A DNA stretch of 47,870 nt from an uncultured Muribaculaceae bacterium (GCA_947179295.1 CAMXAZ010000017.1:1-47870), one strand, 5' to 3'; numbered from the stretch's first letter, positions 7,670 through 16,911 are shown. Notes: generated by a model from the sequence alone, not told the origin. Translations and numbers: made by a program.

Positions 7670-9586
7670 ATGTCTCGATCACGTTTCATCATGTTTGCAG
7701 CCATTGTGATGGCGCTGTCTGTTAATTCATTCTCCCAGACCGCGGTCTGTAACGACAATATCTGTATAGCTGAAGCAAGCGGAGGAATAGTTCCTGAGGG
7801 AGAAATATTTTCAGTTGTCAGTCCGGTGGGGACAGCCTCTGTGAAGCTTTTGGAGCAGGCTCCGCGTCTGGCTACTCTTAAAGGAAAGACCATTGCGATA
7901 GTCGGAGGGAGTTTCATGGCGTCTGTGACTCATCCGGAACTCAAGAGGCTGATACTTTCGGAGTATCCTGATGCTAAAGTCTATGTGTTGAGTGAGATTG
8001 GTTCGGCCGGTGTCTATCCCGGCCCCGGCATCAGACGGCGTTCGGTAGAAGATTTTCAGGCGCGACTCCGGGAACTTGGTGTCGATGCAGTGATTTCAGG
8101 CAACGGCGGTTGTGGATTGTGCACTCCAAAAGAAGCCGGCTCAAGCATTGCAGCCGAATACATCGGAATTCCGTCGGTGACCATTGCCGGACCGGGATTT
8201 GCTGATCAGGTGCGGATCACGGCCGCCAACAATGGGGTGGGGATAGCGCGCGTGGCTTTATATCCCGGTGCGTTTGCCTCTCATTCAGAGAAGGAGTTGC
8301 TTGAAAATACCAGGAACAGATTGTGGCCGCAGATAAAGAAGGCATTGACCGAGCCGCTTTCAGAGTCGGAAAAAGTAGTACAAGGCAGTCTCGCCGTAGA
8401 CCCCGGAGCTACAGTTTTTGCAGGCAATCTTGATGATGTGAACCGCTATTTTGATGAAATGAACTGGGGTGACGGATTGCCTGTCGTGCCTCCGACAATG
8501 GACCGCATAAATGAATTTTTGAAATATGGGGGGCTTGCCGCCGATACTCCTGTCGCAACACTTCCCATAGCCCATCGCAATACATTGGCCCTGCATGTGG
8601 CGGCATGTGGTGTCATGGCCGGATGCCCTCCGGAGTACATGCCTGTGCTTGTGGCTCTCACCAAGGCTCTTGGCGGTGCTGAATTCCGGCGGACGCTGAG
8701 CAGCACTCATGCCTGGAATCCATATTGCTGGCTTAACGGTCCTCTGGCGCGACAGCTTGGGATTGACAGCGGACAAGGAGAAATATCCGAATCGGCAAAC
8801 ATGCGTATAGGCCGATTCATAAATCTTGCTCTCAAAAATCTGTCGGGCTATTATATAAAGCAAGATCGGATGGGTACTTTCGGTTATCTGATGCCCTGGT
8901 GTCTTGTGGAGGATGAAGCAGCCTGTTCCCGTATAGGCTGGTCGCCGTATCATGTCCAGCAGGGCTATGGGATGAATGACAATACAGTGACGATGGCTTC
9001 GGCTTTGATGTGGGGCAACAATATGGCCCCTTCCACGGAAGACCCGAAGAAAATTTCAGAGCTGATAGCATGGGATGTCACCCAACGCTGCCAGTTTGCA
9101 CTTGGGAGCGGCAAGCAATACACTTACCGGACGATATTGCTGACTGAACCGGTGGCCGGAATTCTCAGCTGTGAGTTTGGTGACAAGTCTGCGCTTGAAG
9201 ACGATCTGATAAAAAACGCAAGGCGCCCGTTGCACGAAAGAACTTTTGCCAGTTATTATGCGAATCCGGGTAGTCGAAAGGATGGTGGCGGTTTTTCTTT
9301 TTCACGCTATGAAAAGCGGATAGCCCGTACTGAGAATGCGTCACTGACTCAACTTCCGGAATGGTATGCGCTTCCTGAAGGCTGCGCCGGAGGGGATATA
9401 ATGACCATACCGGTGGTTGAGCCCGGTATGACAGCGATGCTTGTTACCGGCGATAAGGCTCGGAATAAGGTTCAGACAATGCCGGGAGGAGGATATTCCA
9501 CTATAAAGATCGAGCTTCCTGAAAATTGGGATGAACTGATGAGGGAAGCCGGTTACAGGCCGCTGTCGGAGTTCTACGTGCTATAA
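7670..9586 (+). CDS. Exported UGSC-family (seleno)protein homologue, fused
   Basis: 638 residues. The first ~23 form a type I signal peptide (positively charged start, AAIVMALSV core, SFSQ end), so the protein should act outside the cytoplasm. The N-terminal domain carries GNGGCGLCTPKE with Cys148 and Cys151, matching the UGSC family motif in which the first Cys is selenocysteine in some members; here it is an ordinary TGT codon. The surrounding YIGIPSVTIA block fits that family. After about residue 250 a second domain begins with WGDGLPVVPPT and a VMAGCPPEYMPV block, which I recall as a widespread separate protein often encoded beside UGSC genes. Here both are one polypeptide. Reaction unknown; a redox or thiol role is inference. 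I chose the ATG at 7670 because it begins the signal peptide. Confidence 0.75.
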   Translation: MSRSRFIMFAAIVMALSVNSFSQTAVCNDNICIAEASGGIVPEGEIFSVVSPVGTASVKLLEQAPRLATLKGKTIAIVGGSFMASVTHPELKRLILSEYPDAKVYVLSEIGSAGVYPGPGIRRRSVEDFQARLRELGVDAVISGNGGCGLCTPKEAGSSIAAEYIGIPSVTIAGPGFADQVRITAANNGVGIARVALYPGAFASHSEKELLENTRNRLWPQIKKALTEPLSESEKVVQGSLAVDPGATVFAGNLDDVNRYFDEMNWGDGLPVVPPTMDRINEFLKYGGLAADTPVATLPIAHRNTLALHVAACGVMAGCPPEYMPVLVALTKALGGAEFRRTLSSTHAWNPYCWLNGPLARQLGIDSGQGEISESANMRIGRFINLALKNLSGYYIKQDRMGTFGYLMPWCLVEDEAACSRIGWSPYHVQQGYGMNDNTVTMASALMWGNNMAPSTEDPKKISELIAWDVTQRCQFALGSGKQYTYRTILLTEPVAGILSCEFGDKSALEDDLIKNARRPLHERTFASYYANPGSRKDGGGFSFSRYEKRIARTENASLTQLPEWYALPEGCAGGDIMTIPVVEPGMTAMLVTGDKARNKVQTMPGGGYSTIKIELPENWDELMREAGYRPLSEFYVL

Positions 9587-9589
9587 TGG

Positions 9590-11653
9590 TCAGTGGACCG
9601 GATTAAGGATTATTGAAAATGGAGTGTTGCGCAGCGATCGGTGGGGTATTTCGGCATCGGTCAGTTCCTGACGGTAGCGGTCATGTCGCCTGCGGTTCAG
9701 ATCGGCGCTAAGGAGTATTGTGTCAGGCCGGATCTCTGATGCGATGTCTCTGATGTCGCCGCGGAAACCGTTGCACACGAGTGCATAGCTGATGTGTCGG
9801 CCATAGTCACAGACATGTGATTTGTCGTAAACCATTAGAATTGTCAGTAGACTATCGGCGGAGCCGTCAGTAAGTCTGCCGGATGGTGTCCGGAATGTAA
9901 GCAGATTGTCGTGTCTGGCGAACAGTCCGGAGTGGCAATGAGCCGGGAGCGGGCGTATTGAGTCAATGCCACGTTTGAGCATGAAAAGGCGGTATTTTTG
10001 GGTATAGCTGTCAATAAGCTCTCCGGACTCATGGTTTCGGGCTGTTGTGGCGAAAGCCAAAGTGTTGTCATGGCGTATAATGACTGATGTATGTCGGCCT
10101 GTGCGTGGAATATAGAGTTCCGCGCCGGGGTCGGCATTGCATCGGAATGAAGCCGTGATGAAGACCGTGAAGATTGAGAGCATGATTGTCGCTGCGAGTC
10201 CGGCCGGTCTGCGCCTGTAGAGCCAGAAGGCAAAAGCGGCAAGCGTGACAAACCATGCGGCTATAGTGAACGGATGGATTAGAATGCCGTCAGCAATAGC
10301 TCCTGGAAGCGAACCCGCAAAGGTTGAAATCGAATGGATTGTGCTGTAAAGCGAATCAACGCAGTCTGCGAGCCAGGTCCATTTAAGCCCGGCCGCATTG
10401 GCTGAAAGCAGAATGATGCCGCCACCGAGAATGAACGGCAGCAGCAAGGCGCTGATGAAATTGACCGGAAGGGTATAGACAGGGAGGATGTTGAAATAGT
10501 AAGCGCTGACTATTCCGGTTCCGAGCAGGGCGGCCAGAGTTACAGCCGGATATGCGGCCAGAGAGTATGCTATGGTGTTGCGGCGGCTGAACGGGTTGAT
10601 TTTTTCTGCAAACAGCAGTATGGATATAACGGCAAGAAAAGATAGCTGGAAGCCTATCGAATAGATGGCTTGAGGAGTGAAAAGTAATATCAGCAGTGCG
10701 GCGAGGCATAGTGAGTTGAACGGAGCGCGGATGCGCTGGAGCATGGCGGAGACCAGAAGGACTGATGCCATTATCACAGCGCGCACCACAGACGGACTCA
10801 GTCCTGTCATTATAGCAAACACCCACAGAAGGATTATGGTGAGCATTGTGCGTAGATTGTTCAGTCCGGCAAGGCGGAGAGGCAGAAGCGTAAGTGAAAT
10901 TATAAGAGCGATTATGCCTACATGCAGCCCGCTCAGAGCCAGAATGTGAGAGAGCCCGGTGATGGAAAAGACCTGGCGAGTCTCTGCTGTCAGCATTGAG
11001 CGGTCACCGGTGAGGGCGGCGTTTAGAAATCCCTGGGTCTTGTCAGTCAGCTGGGAGACGGCTATCAGGAGTGTGACCTTTTCACGCTGTCTGCGTATGG
11101 TGTTTAAAAGTCCGGGTTCCGGCTGAATGATTCTGAGGCTGTCAGGCGAAACCAATGCCTGGCCGATGACTCCGTTATGCCGTAGAGATGAATTGTAGTC
11201 GATTTCATCTGGAAGATCTGGGGCATATTCAATGTTATCCAGTTTTGCCGGAAAATTTATGCGCCATCTTTCATCGACAGTCGGTATTGATGACGGCACC
11301 GAAATTTTGATGCTGAAAGGCCGGATCGCGTTGCCGTTGCAGGAATCGATCTTTACAATCAGAGCCTGCGTGGGCTCGAAACGGCGTACTTCAGTGGTGA
11401 CACCTGAAAAGCAGTATGATTGCTGGCTGAACTCCGCCGGCAGCTGTGGTGGCGCATGAAGTTCGCTGATCAAGCCGCCAAGAGCCATAGCGATCAGGAG
11501 TATCGAGATGCTGTAACGGCGCAGAATAGCTGTGGCGAAGGCTCCGGCTGTAAGTAGGGACATAAAAAATCCGCCCATACCACACCCATGCAAAATGATA
11601 CCGATAATAAATGCAACGGTAAATGGCAGAAGTGGAATGAGCGGGAGAGGCAA
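9590..11653 (-). CDS. comEC: ComEC/Rec2-family DNA-uptake membrane protein
   Basis: Large polytopic inner-membrane protein of the ComEC family, which forms the channel for single-stranded DNA in natural competence. An N-terminal hydrophobic hairpin is followed by an OB-like DUF4131 region (about 70-190) and the competence core with the signature LSGLHVGIIALIISL (about 240). Multiple helices run to about residue 510, and a C-terminal soluble region follows that lacks an obvious metallo-beta-lactamase HxHxDH motif. The frame is open up to an ATG at 11764, which would overlap aroE by 83 bases. A TTG at 11653 directly before LPLPLIPLLPF, the usual beginning of this family, is preferred (687 residues). 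It is the last gene of the agmatine operon and ends 3 bases from the convergent UGSC gene. Confidence 0.85.
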   Translation of the reverse strand: MPLPLIPLLPFTVAFIIGIILHGCGMGGFFMSLLTAGAFATAILRRYSISILLIAMALGGLISELHAPPQLPAEFSQQSYCFSGVTTEVRRFEPTQALIVKIDSCNGNAIRPFSIKISVPSSIPTVDERWRINFPAKLDNIEYAPDLPDEIDYNSSLRHNGVIGQALVSPDSLRIIQPEPGLLNTIRRQREKVTLLIAVSQLTDKTQGFLNAALTGDRSMLTAETRQVFSITGLSHILALSGLHVGIIALIISLTLLPLRLAGLNNLRTMLTIILLWVFAIMTGLSPSVVRAVIMASVLLVSAMLQRIRAPFNSLCLAALLILLFTPQAIYSIGFQLSFLAVISILLFAEKINPFSRRNTIAYSLAAYPAVTLAALLGTGIVSAYYFNILPVYTLPVNFISALLLPFILGGGIILLSANAAGLKWTWLADCVDSLYSTIHSISTFAGSLPGAIADGILIHPFTIAAWFVTLAAFAFWLYRRRPAGLAATIMLSIFTVFITASFRCNADPGAELYIPRTGRHTSVIIRHDNTLAFATTARNHESGELIDSYTQKYRLFMLKRGIDSIRPLPAHCHSGLFARHDNLLTFRTPSGRLTDGSADSLLTILMVYDKSHVCDYGRHISYALVCNGFRGDIRDIASEIRPDTILLSADLNRRRHDRYRQELTDAEIPHRSLRNTPFSIILNPVH

Positions 11654-11681
11654 AACTGTGGAGAGTGAGAAGGTGTCCTGT

Positions 11682-12440
11682 TTACATATTCCAGATGTTC
11701 CATGATTCGAATGCCTGGAGAAGGAGCATTTCAAGCCCGTTTTTGACTTCGGCTCCGTAGGCACGCGATTTTTTCATGAATGTAGTGACGTCCGGATTAT
11801 AGATGAGATCGTAACAGAGATGGTCAGGTGTCAGCAGATCATAAGGAATGTCAGGGCAGCGGTCTACATTGGGATACATTCCCAGTGGGGTGCAGTTGAC
11901 GATGATTCTGTGGCTTTCCATTACTTCAGGTGTGAGCTGGGAATAAGAAAGCTGGCCTTCAGCAGGTGTGCGTGACACGAAGACAGGTTCGACACCGAGG
12001 TTGATCAGGGCGCGGTTGATGGCCTTTGATGCGCCTCCGGTGCCAAGAATCAGCGCCCGGTTGCGCTTGGGATTGATAAGTGGTGCGATAGAATTCTGAA
12101 ATCCCACGGCATCACTGTTATAGCCTTTGAGCCGGATGTCTCCGTTTTTGTCGCGTATGATCTTGATGACATTCACGGCGCCGATCTGTGCGGCTTCCGA
12201 GTCCATCTCGCTCATATAGGGGATGACTTGTTCTTTGTAAGGGATGGTCACGTTGAGACCTGAAAGATTCGGATTTTCAGAAATTACCTCCATGAGGTCA
12301 CCTATCTCCGGTATTTCAAAATTGACATATTCGGCGTCGATGTTTTCCGATTCGAACATGTTGTTGAAATAGTTCATTGAGAAGGAGTGGGTGAGGGGAA
12401 AGCCTATAAGCCCATAGACTTTGTGGCGTGGCAGTGACAT
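11682..12440 (-). CDS. aroE: Shikimate dehydrogenase
   Basis: Reduces 3-dehydroshikimate to shikimate with NADPH in the aromatic amino acid pathway. The 252 residues contain the N-terminal substrate site GFPLTHSFS, the catalytic lysine in VTIPYKE (about 63-69), the aspartate in YNSDAVGF and the nucleotide-binding loop LGTGGASKAI. Length is slightly shorter than typical (about 270), but all key residues are present. It lies between an unknown membrane protein gene and comEC on the same strand. No other aro genes are near. Confidence 0.95.
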   Translation of the reverse strand: MSLPRHKVYGLIGFPLTHSFSMNYFNNMFESENIDAEYVNFEIPEIGDLMEVISENPNLSGLNVTIPYKEQVIPYMSEMDSEAAQIGAVNVIKIIRDKNGDIRLKGYNSDAVGFQNSIAPLINPKRNRALILGTGGASKAINRALINLGVEPVFVSRTPAEGQLSYSQLTPEVMESHRIIVNCTPLGMYPNVDRCPDIPYDLLTPDHLCYDLIYNPDVTTFMKKSRAYGAEVKNGLEMLLLQAFESWNIWNM

Positions 12441-12498
12441 ATTGTTATGGTATTATACGGGTGGATATATCATATGAATTTATTTTCCCTGCTGGATG

Positions 12499-13131
12499 TC
12501 AGTCGGAGCCGGAAGTAGCGCTTGCAGCCCGTAACGCATCCCAGGGGATAAGCAGGAATGTGAGTCTGCGCCCTTTCAGTATGTAGACTCTGAAGCGGGA
12601 TGTGGATTTGACTGACAGTATCTCGGTCCATTGGATTGTTTCAGGGTCCGGAACAGGCAGAGGCGGAAGAGGAGCGCGTTCTTCTTCAGATGCTATGGGC
12701 AGAAGAGTGCGTTGAGCGGCTGTTTTTCCGGATTCTGTATTTCCTGCTTTTTCATCCGGGAGATAGATGAGGCGGATGAATTTGTTTTCATCAATCTCTA
12801 CCTGCTTTCTGATGACAGCGCGCCGTGCTTCAGGGGTGAGCATGTAGTAGGTATAGAGAAACGACATGAGCATCGGCACCACGATGAAAAGCAACATCAG
12901 GGCTATGAGCAGGAAGCGCGGGTCGCAGACAAAGCCTACTGCGGCGCAGATGGCTATAGGTAGTATGATTGTCCAGCCGTAACGGGGAATCCACAGGCTG
13001 AGCAATACCGACAGGTAGTCACCGGAAGAGGTTGTGAATGGTTGTGTTGTGGTCACTTTCCAGATGTTGAGTCCTGACCGTGGATCACTGTCAGTCGATG
13101 AAACGTTTTGTGAGATCTCCGTATGCTTCAA
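12499..13131 (-). CDS. Hypothetical two-helix membrane protein
   Basis: 210 residues that I do not recognise with confidence. An N-terminal cytosolic stretch is followed by two closely spaced membrane helices (about 50-95, with IILPIAICAAVGF and LLIALMLLFIVVPML). A soluble C-terminal region then contains ETIQWTEILSVKSTSRFRVYILKG and ends in a FLLIPWDAL block. That pattern recalls YcxB-like domains, a tentative resemblance. The start overlaps aguB by 41 bases, and no later ATG keeps the helices, so the overlap seems real. It is co-transcribed with aguB and aroE. Confidence 0.6.
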   Translation of the reverse strand: MKHTEISQNVSSTDSDPRSGLNIWKVTTTQPFTTSSGDYLSVLLSLWIPRYGWTIILPIAICAAVGFVCDPRFLLIALMLLFIVVPMLMSFLYTYYMLTPEARRAVIRKQVEIDENKFIRLIYLPDEKAGNTESGKTAAQRTLLPIASEEERAPLPPLPVPDPETIQWTEILSVKSTSRFRVYILKGRRLTFLLIPWDALRAASATSGSD

Positions 13132-13972
13132 TTCTGCGGTCGCGGAGGAATGGCCACCAGCGGCGCACCTGCTCTGAGCGCTTCATGTCAATCTCTACCA
13201 CAGTCTCAGCTTCTGCATTGTCAGGCGCGAGATAGAGCAGCTCGCCCTGAGGGCCGGCCACAAAACTTGAGCCCCAGAACGAGATCCCGTTTGTGGCTCC
13301 GGACGGATCAGGCTCGTGCCCCACACGATTGACTGTTACAACCGGCAGACCATTAGCCACTGCGTGGCCGCGCTGCACTGTCATCCAGGCTTCACGCTGG
13401 CGTTTTTTCTCGTCAGGCGTGTCACTGCTTTCCCAGCCGATCGCAGTTGGATAAATCAGCATTTCGGCTCCGTTCATGGCCATCAGCCGTGCGGCTTCAG
13501 GATACCATTGGTCCCAGCAGACGAGAACTCCGAGGCGGCCTACGGAAGTTGTGATCGGTTTGAAGCCGAGGTCACCTGGGGTAAAATAGAACTTCTCATA
13601 ATATGCAGGATCATCGGGAATGTGCATTTTGCGGTATTTTCCGGCCAGAGAGCCGTCGCTGTCAAAAACAAGAGAGGTGTTGTGATAGAGTCCGGCTGCA
13701 CGGCGTTCAAACAGAGAAGTGACAAGTACCACTCCGGATTCACGGGCCACTGAAGAATAGAAACTGGCCACAGGTGATTCAAGATCAAGGCTGACCGCGA
13801 GATCAAAATTGTCGACAGTCTCTACCTGGCAGAAGTAGAGAGAGTCATGGAGTTCCTGAAGGACCACAAGCTGTGCTCCCTGAGAGGCAAGTTGTCTGAC
13901 TTTTTCGGCAAGGCGCAGACGGTTGGAATCGATGTCGGGGGTGTTGTGCTGTTGTATAAGGCCTACGAGCAT
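13091..13972 (-). CDS. aguB: N-carbamoylputrescine amidase
   Basis: Nitrilase-superfamily enzyme that hydrolyses N-carbamoylputrescine to putrescine, ammonia and CO2. The catalytic triad is visible: Glu in LQELHDSLYF, Lys in YRKMHIPDDP and Cys in LVCWDQWYPEAARL. The PAYYEKFYFTPGD segment is typical of the AguB branch. Length (293 residues) is normal. Its partner aguA lies immediately upstream on the same strand (67-base gap), which strengthens the assignment. Confidence 0.95.
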   Translation of the reverse strand: MLVGLIQQHNTPDIDSNRLRLAEKVRQLASQGAQLVVLQELHDSLYFCQVETVDNFDLAVSLDLESPVASFYSSVARESGVVLVTSLFERRAAGLYHNTSLVFDSDGSLAGKYRKMHIPDDPAYYEKFYFTPGDLGFKPITTSVGRLGVLVCWDQWYPEAARLMAMNGAEMLIYPTAIGWESSDTPDEKKRQREAWMTVQRGHAVANGLPVVTVNRVGHEPDPSGATNGISFWGSSFVAGPQGELLYLAPDNAEAETVVEIDMKRSEQVRRWWPFLRDRRIEAYGDLTKRFID

Positions 13973-14039
13973 AATGCTGTGTATATCTTATGGGGATTGA
14001 TGATTATTGGATTCGGTTCTCTGAGGGAAGGAGAGTGTG

Positions 14040-15128
14040 TCAGATCCAGCGGTTGTCGCTGATTCCATTGACGGTTCCGGCGGGTATCTGCATGGTCACG
14101 CAGTGGAGCGAGCCGTGCTGACGGATCAGAGGTATGCAGTCGATTCCGCAGATTTCATGTTCAGGGAATGCTATTTTGAGCACCTGTGCGGCGAGCAGAT
14201 CTTTTTGAGCCTGTTCGTAGGTCGGCATCAGAATCCGCGTCGGTGTAATGAGGAAGTTCGCATAGGTAGCCGGCAGAATCTCGCCGTCCATCTCTATGAC
14301 ATCGGGCAGCGGGAGCTCTATCAGATTGTATGGCTGGCCTGCCGGGGTGCGCAGAGTTGAAAGCTCCTCTTTCATCTTTGCCAGTTCTTGATGGTTCGGA
14401 TTGTCAGCATCGCCTGGACCGCAGTAGATTATGGTGTCATCCGGTGCGAGTCGTGCGAGGGTGTCGATGTGGCTGTCAGTGTCATCTCCGATCAGGGCTC
14501 CGTGATTGAGATAGAGAATGTGGTTCAGTCCGAATGCACCGCGGAGGTATTCGGATATCTCTTCGCGGCTCCACTGTCCGTTGCGGTTGGGCGACAGAAG
14601 GCATTCGGATGTGGTCAGCAGCGTGTCTTCGCCGTCAGATTCAATAGAACCGCCTTCAAGCACGAAGTTCAGCCGGTTTTCGACTTTGTGGGCAAACATG
14701 CCGAGGGCGTTGAGCCTGGAGGTGATCAGATTGTCTTTGTCAGCGGCAAATTTCAGCCCCCAGCCATTGAATTTGAAATCAAGCAGGAGTTTTGATCCGT
14801 CAGATTCAACTGTGATCGGGCCGAAGTCGCGCGCCCAGGTGTCGTTTGTCGGGATGTCAAAAAATCTGACACGTGAAGAGTCGAAATTCTGTTCGCGGAT
14901 GGAGTCGAGACAGAATTCCGCCGGGCCGACAAGCGCCACACACTCGCCGGCATCGGCGATTGCGCGCACTATCTCCGCAATACATCTGCGGGCTTCGGGC
15001 AGAATATATGCCCAGTCGGTATTTTCATGAGGCCACGCTAAGAGCACGCAGTCCTGGTTCTCCCATTCCGCCGGGAGTCGGCGTGAGACCGTGGTTGTAG
15101 CCACGGATGGATTATTCGTCATATTCAT
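14040..15128 (-). CDS. aguA: Agmatine deiminase
   Basis: Converts agmatine to N-carbamoylputrescine and ammonia, the step before AguB. The 362 residues show the guanidine-modifying fold signatures: PAEWENQDCVLLAWPH near the N-terminus, NDTWARDFGP, NFVLEGGSIE, a TDSHIDTLAR block and the catalytic cysteine near the C-terminus in GSLHCVTMQ. The ATG at 15128 overlaps the preceding small gene by 17 bases; a second ATG at 15122 is equally possible. Agmatine itself must come from arginine decarboxylase encoded elsewhere or from uptake. Confidence 0.95.
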   Translation of the reverse strand: MNMTNNPSVATTTVSRRLPAEWENQDCVLLAWPHENTDWAYILPEARRCIAEIVRAIADAGECVALVGPAEFCLDSIREQNFDSSRVRFFDIPTNDTWARDFGPITVESDGSKLLLDFKFNGWGLKFAADKDNLITSRLNALGMFAHKVENRLNFVLEGGSIESDGEDTLLTTSECLLSPNRNGQWSREEISEYLRGAFGLNHILYLNHGALIGDDTDSHIDTLARLAPDDTIIYCGPGDADNPNHQELAKMKEELSTLRTPAGQPYNLIELPLPDVIEMDGEILPATYANFLITPTRILMPTYEQAQKDLLAAQVLKIAFPEHEICGIDCIPLIRQHGSLHCVTMQIPAGTVNGISDNRWI

Positions 15129-15348
15129 CTTTGAGGTTATCCCAAATAGAATCCTGAGATTCGAAATACTCCTCGCAATAGTCGAGGAAGCCCCTCTTTT
15201 CGGAGCTACCTACTTCGTCACACCACTGGCGGTAACTTGCTCGAAGTTCCGGATCTTCGTGGATCATTTTTTTAAATTCGGCTTCGGCGATATCGGTGCT
15301 CCCGTAGTGTTTGAGCATGTTATCGAAGATGCCGGTAATATCGTCCAT
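15112..15348 (-). CDS. Small acidic hypothetical protein
   Basis: 78 residues, acidic and predicted helical, no membrane segment or signal peptide. It starts MDDITGIFDNML, has a WCDEVG segment in the middle and ends acidic (DNLKDEYDE). I do not recognise a named family. It is the first gene of the operon behind the promoter at 15439-15470 and overlaps aguA, so it is almost certainly expressed. A role linked to agmatine use is possible only by position. Confidence 0.75.
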   Translation of the reverse strand: MDDITGIFDNMLKHYGSTDIAEAEFKKMIHEDPELRASYRQWCDEVGSSEKRGFLDYCEEYFESQDSIWDNLKDEYDE

Positions 15349-15438
15349 TGTATTATTAGGTTTAGGGTAAGAAAAAAGATCGCTTGACGTTTATTATTAC
15401 TTGTATAAACAATTTAACGCTACGGAGTCAATAATGTT

Positions 15439-15470
15439 CAAAATTAACGCTTAGTTATGACATTAGCAAA
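15439..15470 (-). promoter_or_regulatory. Promoter of the aguA/aguB operon
   Basis: Minus-strand -33 TTTG (15470-15467), 20-base spacer and -7 TAATTTTG (15446-15439), a full consensus match. It gives a leader of about 85 bases before the 78-residue gene. Likely drives six genes down to comEC. Confidence 0.75.
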
Positions 15471-15619
15471 TTTTAAATTATAAAAAGCTTAAAAAGAAAA
15501 CGGCTTTTGCTCAGAGAACTAAAAAACATCATCCGTGTTTCTAATTATATAAGTGATTATGAATTTTTCAGAGTCGCTTGCCGGTTTTATAAAAGATAGT
15601 TTATCAAAATGTATATGAT

Positions 15620-16231
15620 ATGAAAAAATGGTTTGGTTTCATGGTGCTTGCCGTGATGGCGATACTGAGTTCGTGCAGCCCGTACAATCTGGTGACGAGC
15701 ACCACGTATAATGACGCGGATCTGAGCAATTACTCGACTTTCCGCATTGTCACCCCCGACGAGGGTAAACTTCCTCCGGGAATGGCGATGGTCACATATT
15801 ATAATATAGCGGCTGCTATCAGGGAGCAGATGGTCGACCGTGGCTTCAGAGAAGATCCGGCTTCTCCATTGCTGATCAATATAGGTCTCACCATCAAGCA
15901 GCAGATAGCTACCGAGCCGGCTATTCCTCCCGGCGGTTATCCGTATTACTGGGGACCATATCACGGTTATGCTCCTTGGTTTATGTATCCGAGAGGTTAT
16001 TACTGGCCGGGGTATTATGCCAATGCGCAGGTCATAACGGGCGTGTATCGTGAAGGTGTGCTGACTATGGATATGGTCAATATTGCTCAGAAAGTGCCTT
16101 TGTTCTCTGCCTCAGTGGGTACTATTCTTGATAATGGCGACACTCAGTTCCGCAATCTGCAAGGCATAGCGGAGGCGGTGCAGACTCTGTTTTCAAAGTT
16201 CCCTGTGCCACTCTTGCCACAGTATCGATAA
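15620..16231 (+). CDS. DUF4136 lipoprotein
   Basis: 203 residues starting with a lipoprotein signal (MKKWFGF, hydrophobic core, lipobox ILSSC with Cys19), so it should be anchored in the envelope. The following domain fits DUF4136: STTYNDADLSNYSTFRI, then helix-strand repeats. A Tyr/Pro/Gly-rich insert lies around residues 112-137 (GGYPYYWGPYHGYAPW and onward), of a type often surface exposed. It is a single-gene unit with a good terminator at 16240. Function unknown. Confidence 0.8.
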   Translation: MKKWFGFMVLAVMAILSSCSPYNLVTSTTYNDADLSNYSTFRIVTPDEGKLPPGMAMVTYYNIAAAIREQMVDRGFREDPASPLLINIGLTIKQQIATEPAIPPGGYPYYWGPYHGYAPWFMYPRGYYWPGYYANAQVITGVYREGVLTMDMVNIAQKVPLFSASVGTILDNGDTQFRNLQGIAEAVQTLFSKFPVPLLPQYR

Positions 16232-16239
16232 TATATCAG

Positions 16240-16275
16240 AGCCGGGATAACTTCAGATTGTTGTCCCGGCTTTGA
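16240..16275 (+). terminator. Terminator after the DUF4136 gene
   Basis: Stem AGCCGGGA/TCCCGGCT extended by AAC/GTT across a T-G pair, followed by TTTGAATTT. The minus strand lacks a T run after the hairpin, so it works mainly for the plus-strand gene. Confidence 0.7.
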
Positions 16276-16311
16276 ATTTATGTCTTCTTATGGCTGTTGC
16301 TTCGAAGTTTT

Positions 16312-16911
16312 CTAACTGTGGCGGCGCAGCAGCTCTCGCTCCATGTCAGTAAGTGAGAGCCCCATCTGTTCGATAAGTACGAGAAGATGGTAAATCAGAT
16401 CGCAGGCTTCGTATGAAAACCGGTCTCGGTTTCCGTCGACAGCTTCAATGGTTGATTCTACGGCCTCTTCGCCTACTTTCTGGGCGATTTTCTTGACACC
16501 TTTTATGAAAAGGCGTGTGGTGTAGCTGTCTTCGGGCATTTCCGCATGGCGTCGGCTGATGAGTGCTGCGAGTGAGCGGATGAAACCTTCCTCGTCAGGA
16601 GTGTCAAAGCACGATGTGGTTCCGCGATGGCATGTAGGGCCGATCGGATTTGCCTTTATTAATAAGGTGTCATTGTCGCAGTCGCTGTACATGTCGACCA
16701 CCTCAAGAAAGTGACCGCTCGTTTCGCCTTTGGTCCAGAGGCATGAACGGGTGCGGCTGTAAAATGTCACATGCCCGCTTGAGCAAGTGAGGTCAAAGGC
16801 TTCACGGTTCATATAGCCAAGCATGAGTACGCGGAGTGTGACGGCATCCTGAATTATGACAGGCAGAAGGCCGTCGGCGCATTTTTCGAGATTGAAATCG
16901 TTGAAATTCAT
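16312..16911 (-). CDS. hisI: Bifunctional HisI/HisE
   Basis: Two-domain enzyme for the second and third histidine steps: phosphoribosyl-AMP cyclohydrolase (N-terminal ~105 residues) and phosphoribosyl-ATP pyrophosphatase (C-terminal ~90). The cyclohydrolase metal and zinc ligands are visible in LWTKGETSG, YSDCDNDTLL and PTCHRGTTSC. The pyrophosphatase part shows the KVGEEAVESTIEA and YEACDLIYHLLVL helices. The ATG overlaps the hisF stop by four bases, so translation is coupled. Only hisF and hisI are here; the rest of the pathway must lie elsewhere. Confidence 0.95.
   Translation of the reverse strand: MNFNDFNLEKCADGLLPVIIQDAVTLRVLMLGYMNREAFDLTCSSGHVTFYSRTRSCLWTKGETSGHFLEVVDMYSDCDNDTLLIKANPIGPTCHRGTTSCFDTPDEEGFIRSLAALISRRHAEMPEDSYTTRLFIKGVKKIAQKVGEEAVESTIEAVDGNRDRFSYEACDLIYHLLVLIEQMGLSLTDMERELLRRHS

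Noticed and set aside
7589-9586. Selenocysteine codon in the UGSC-family gene
   Set aside because: The residue is encoded by TGT in an open frame, so it is an ordinary cysteine. No in-frame TGA is present.
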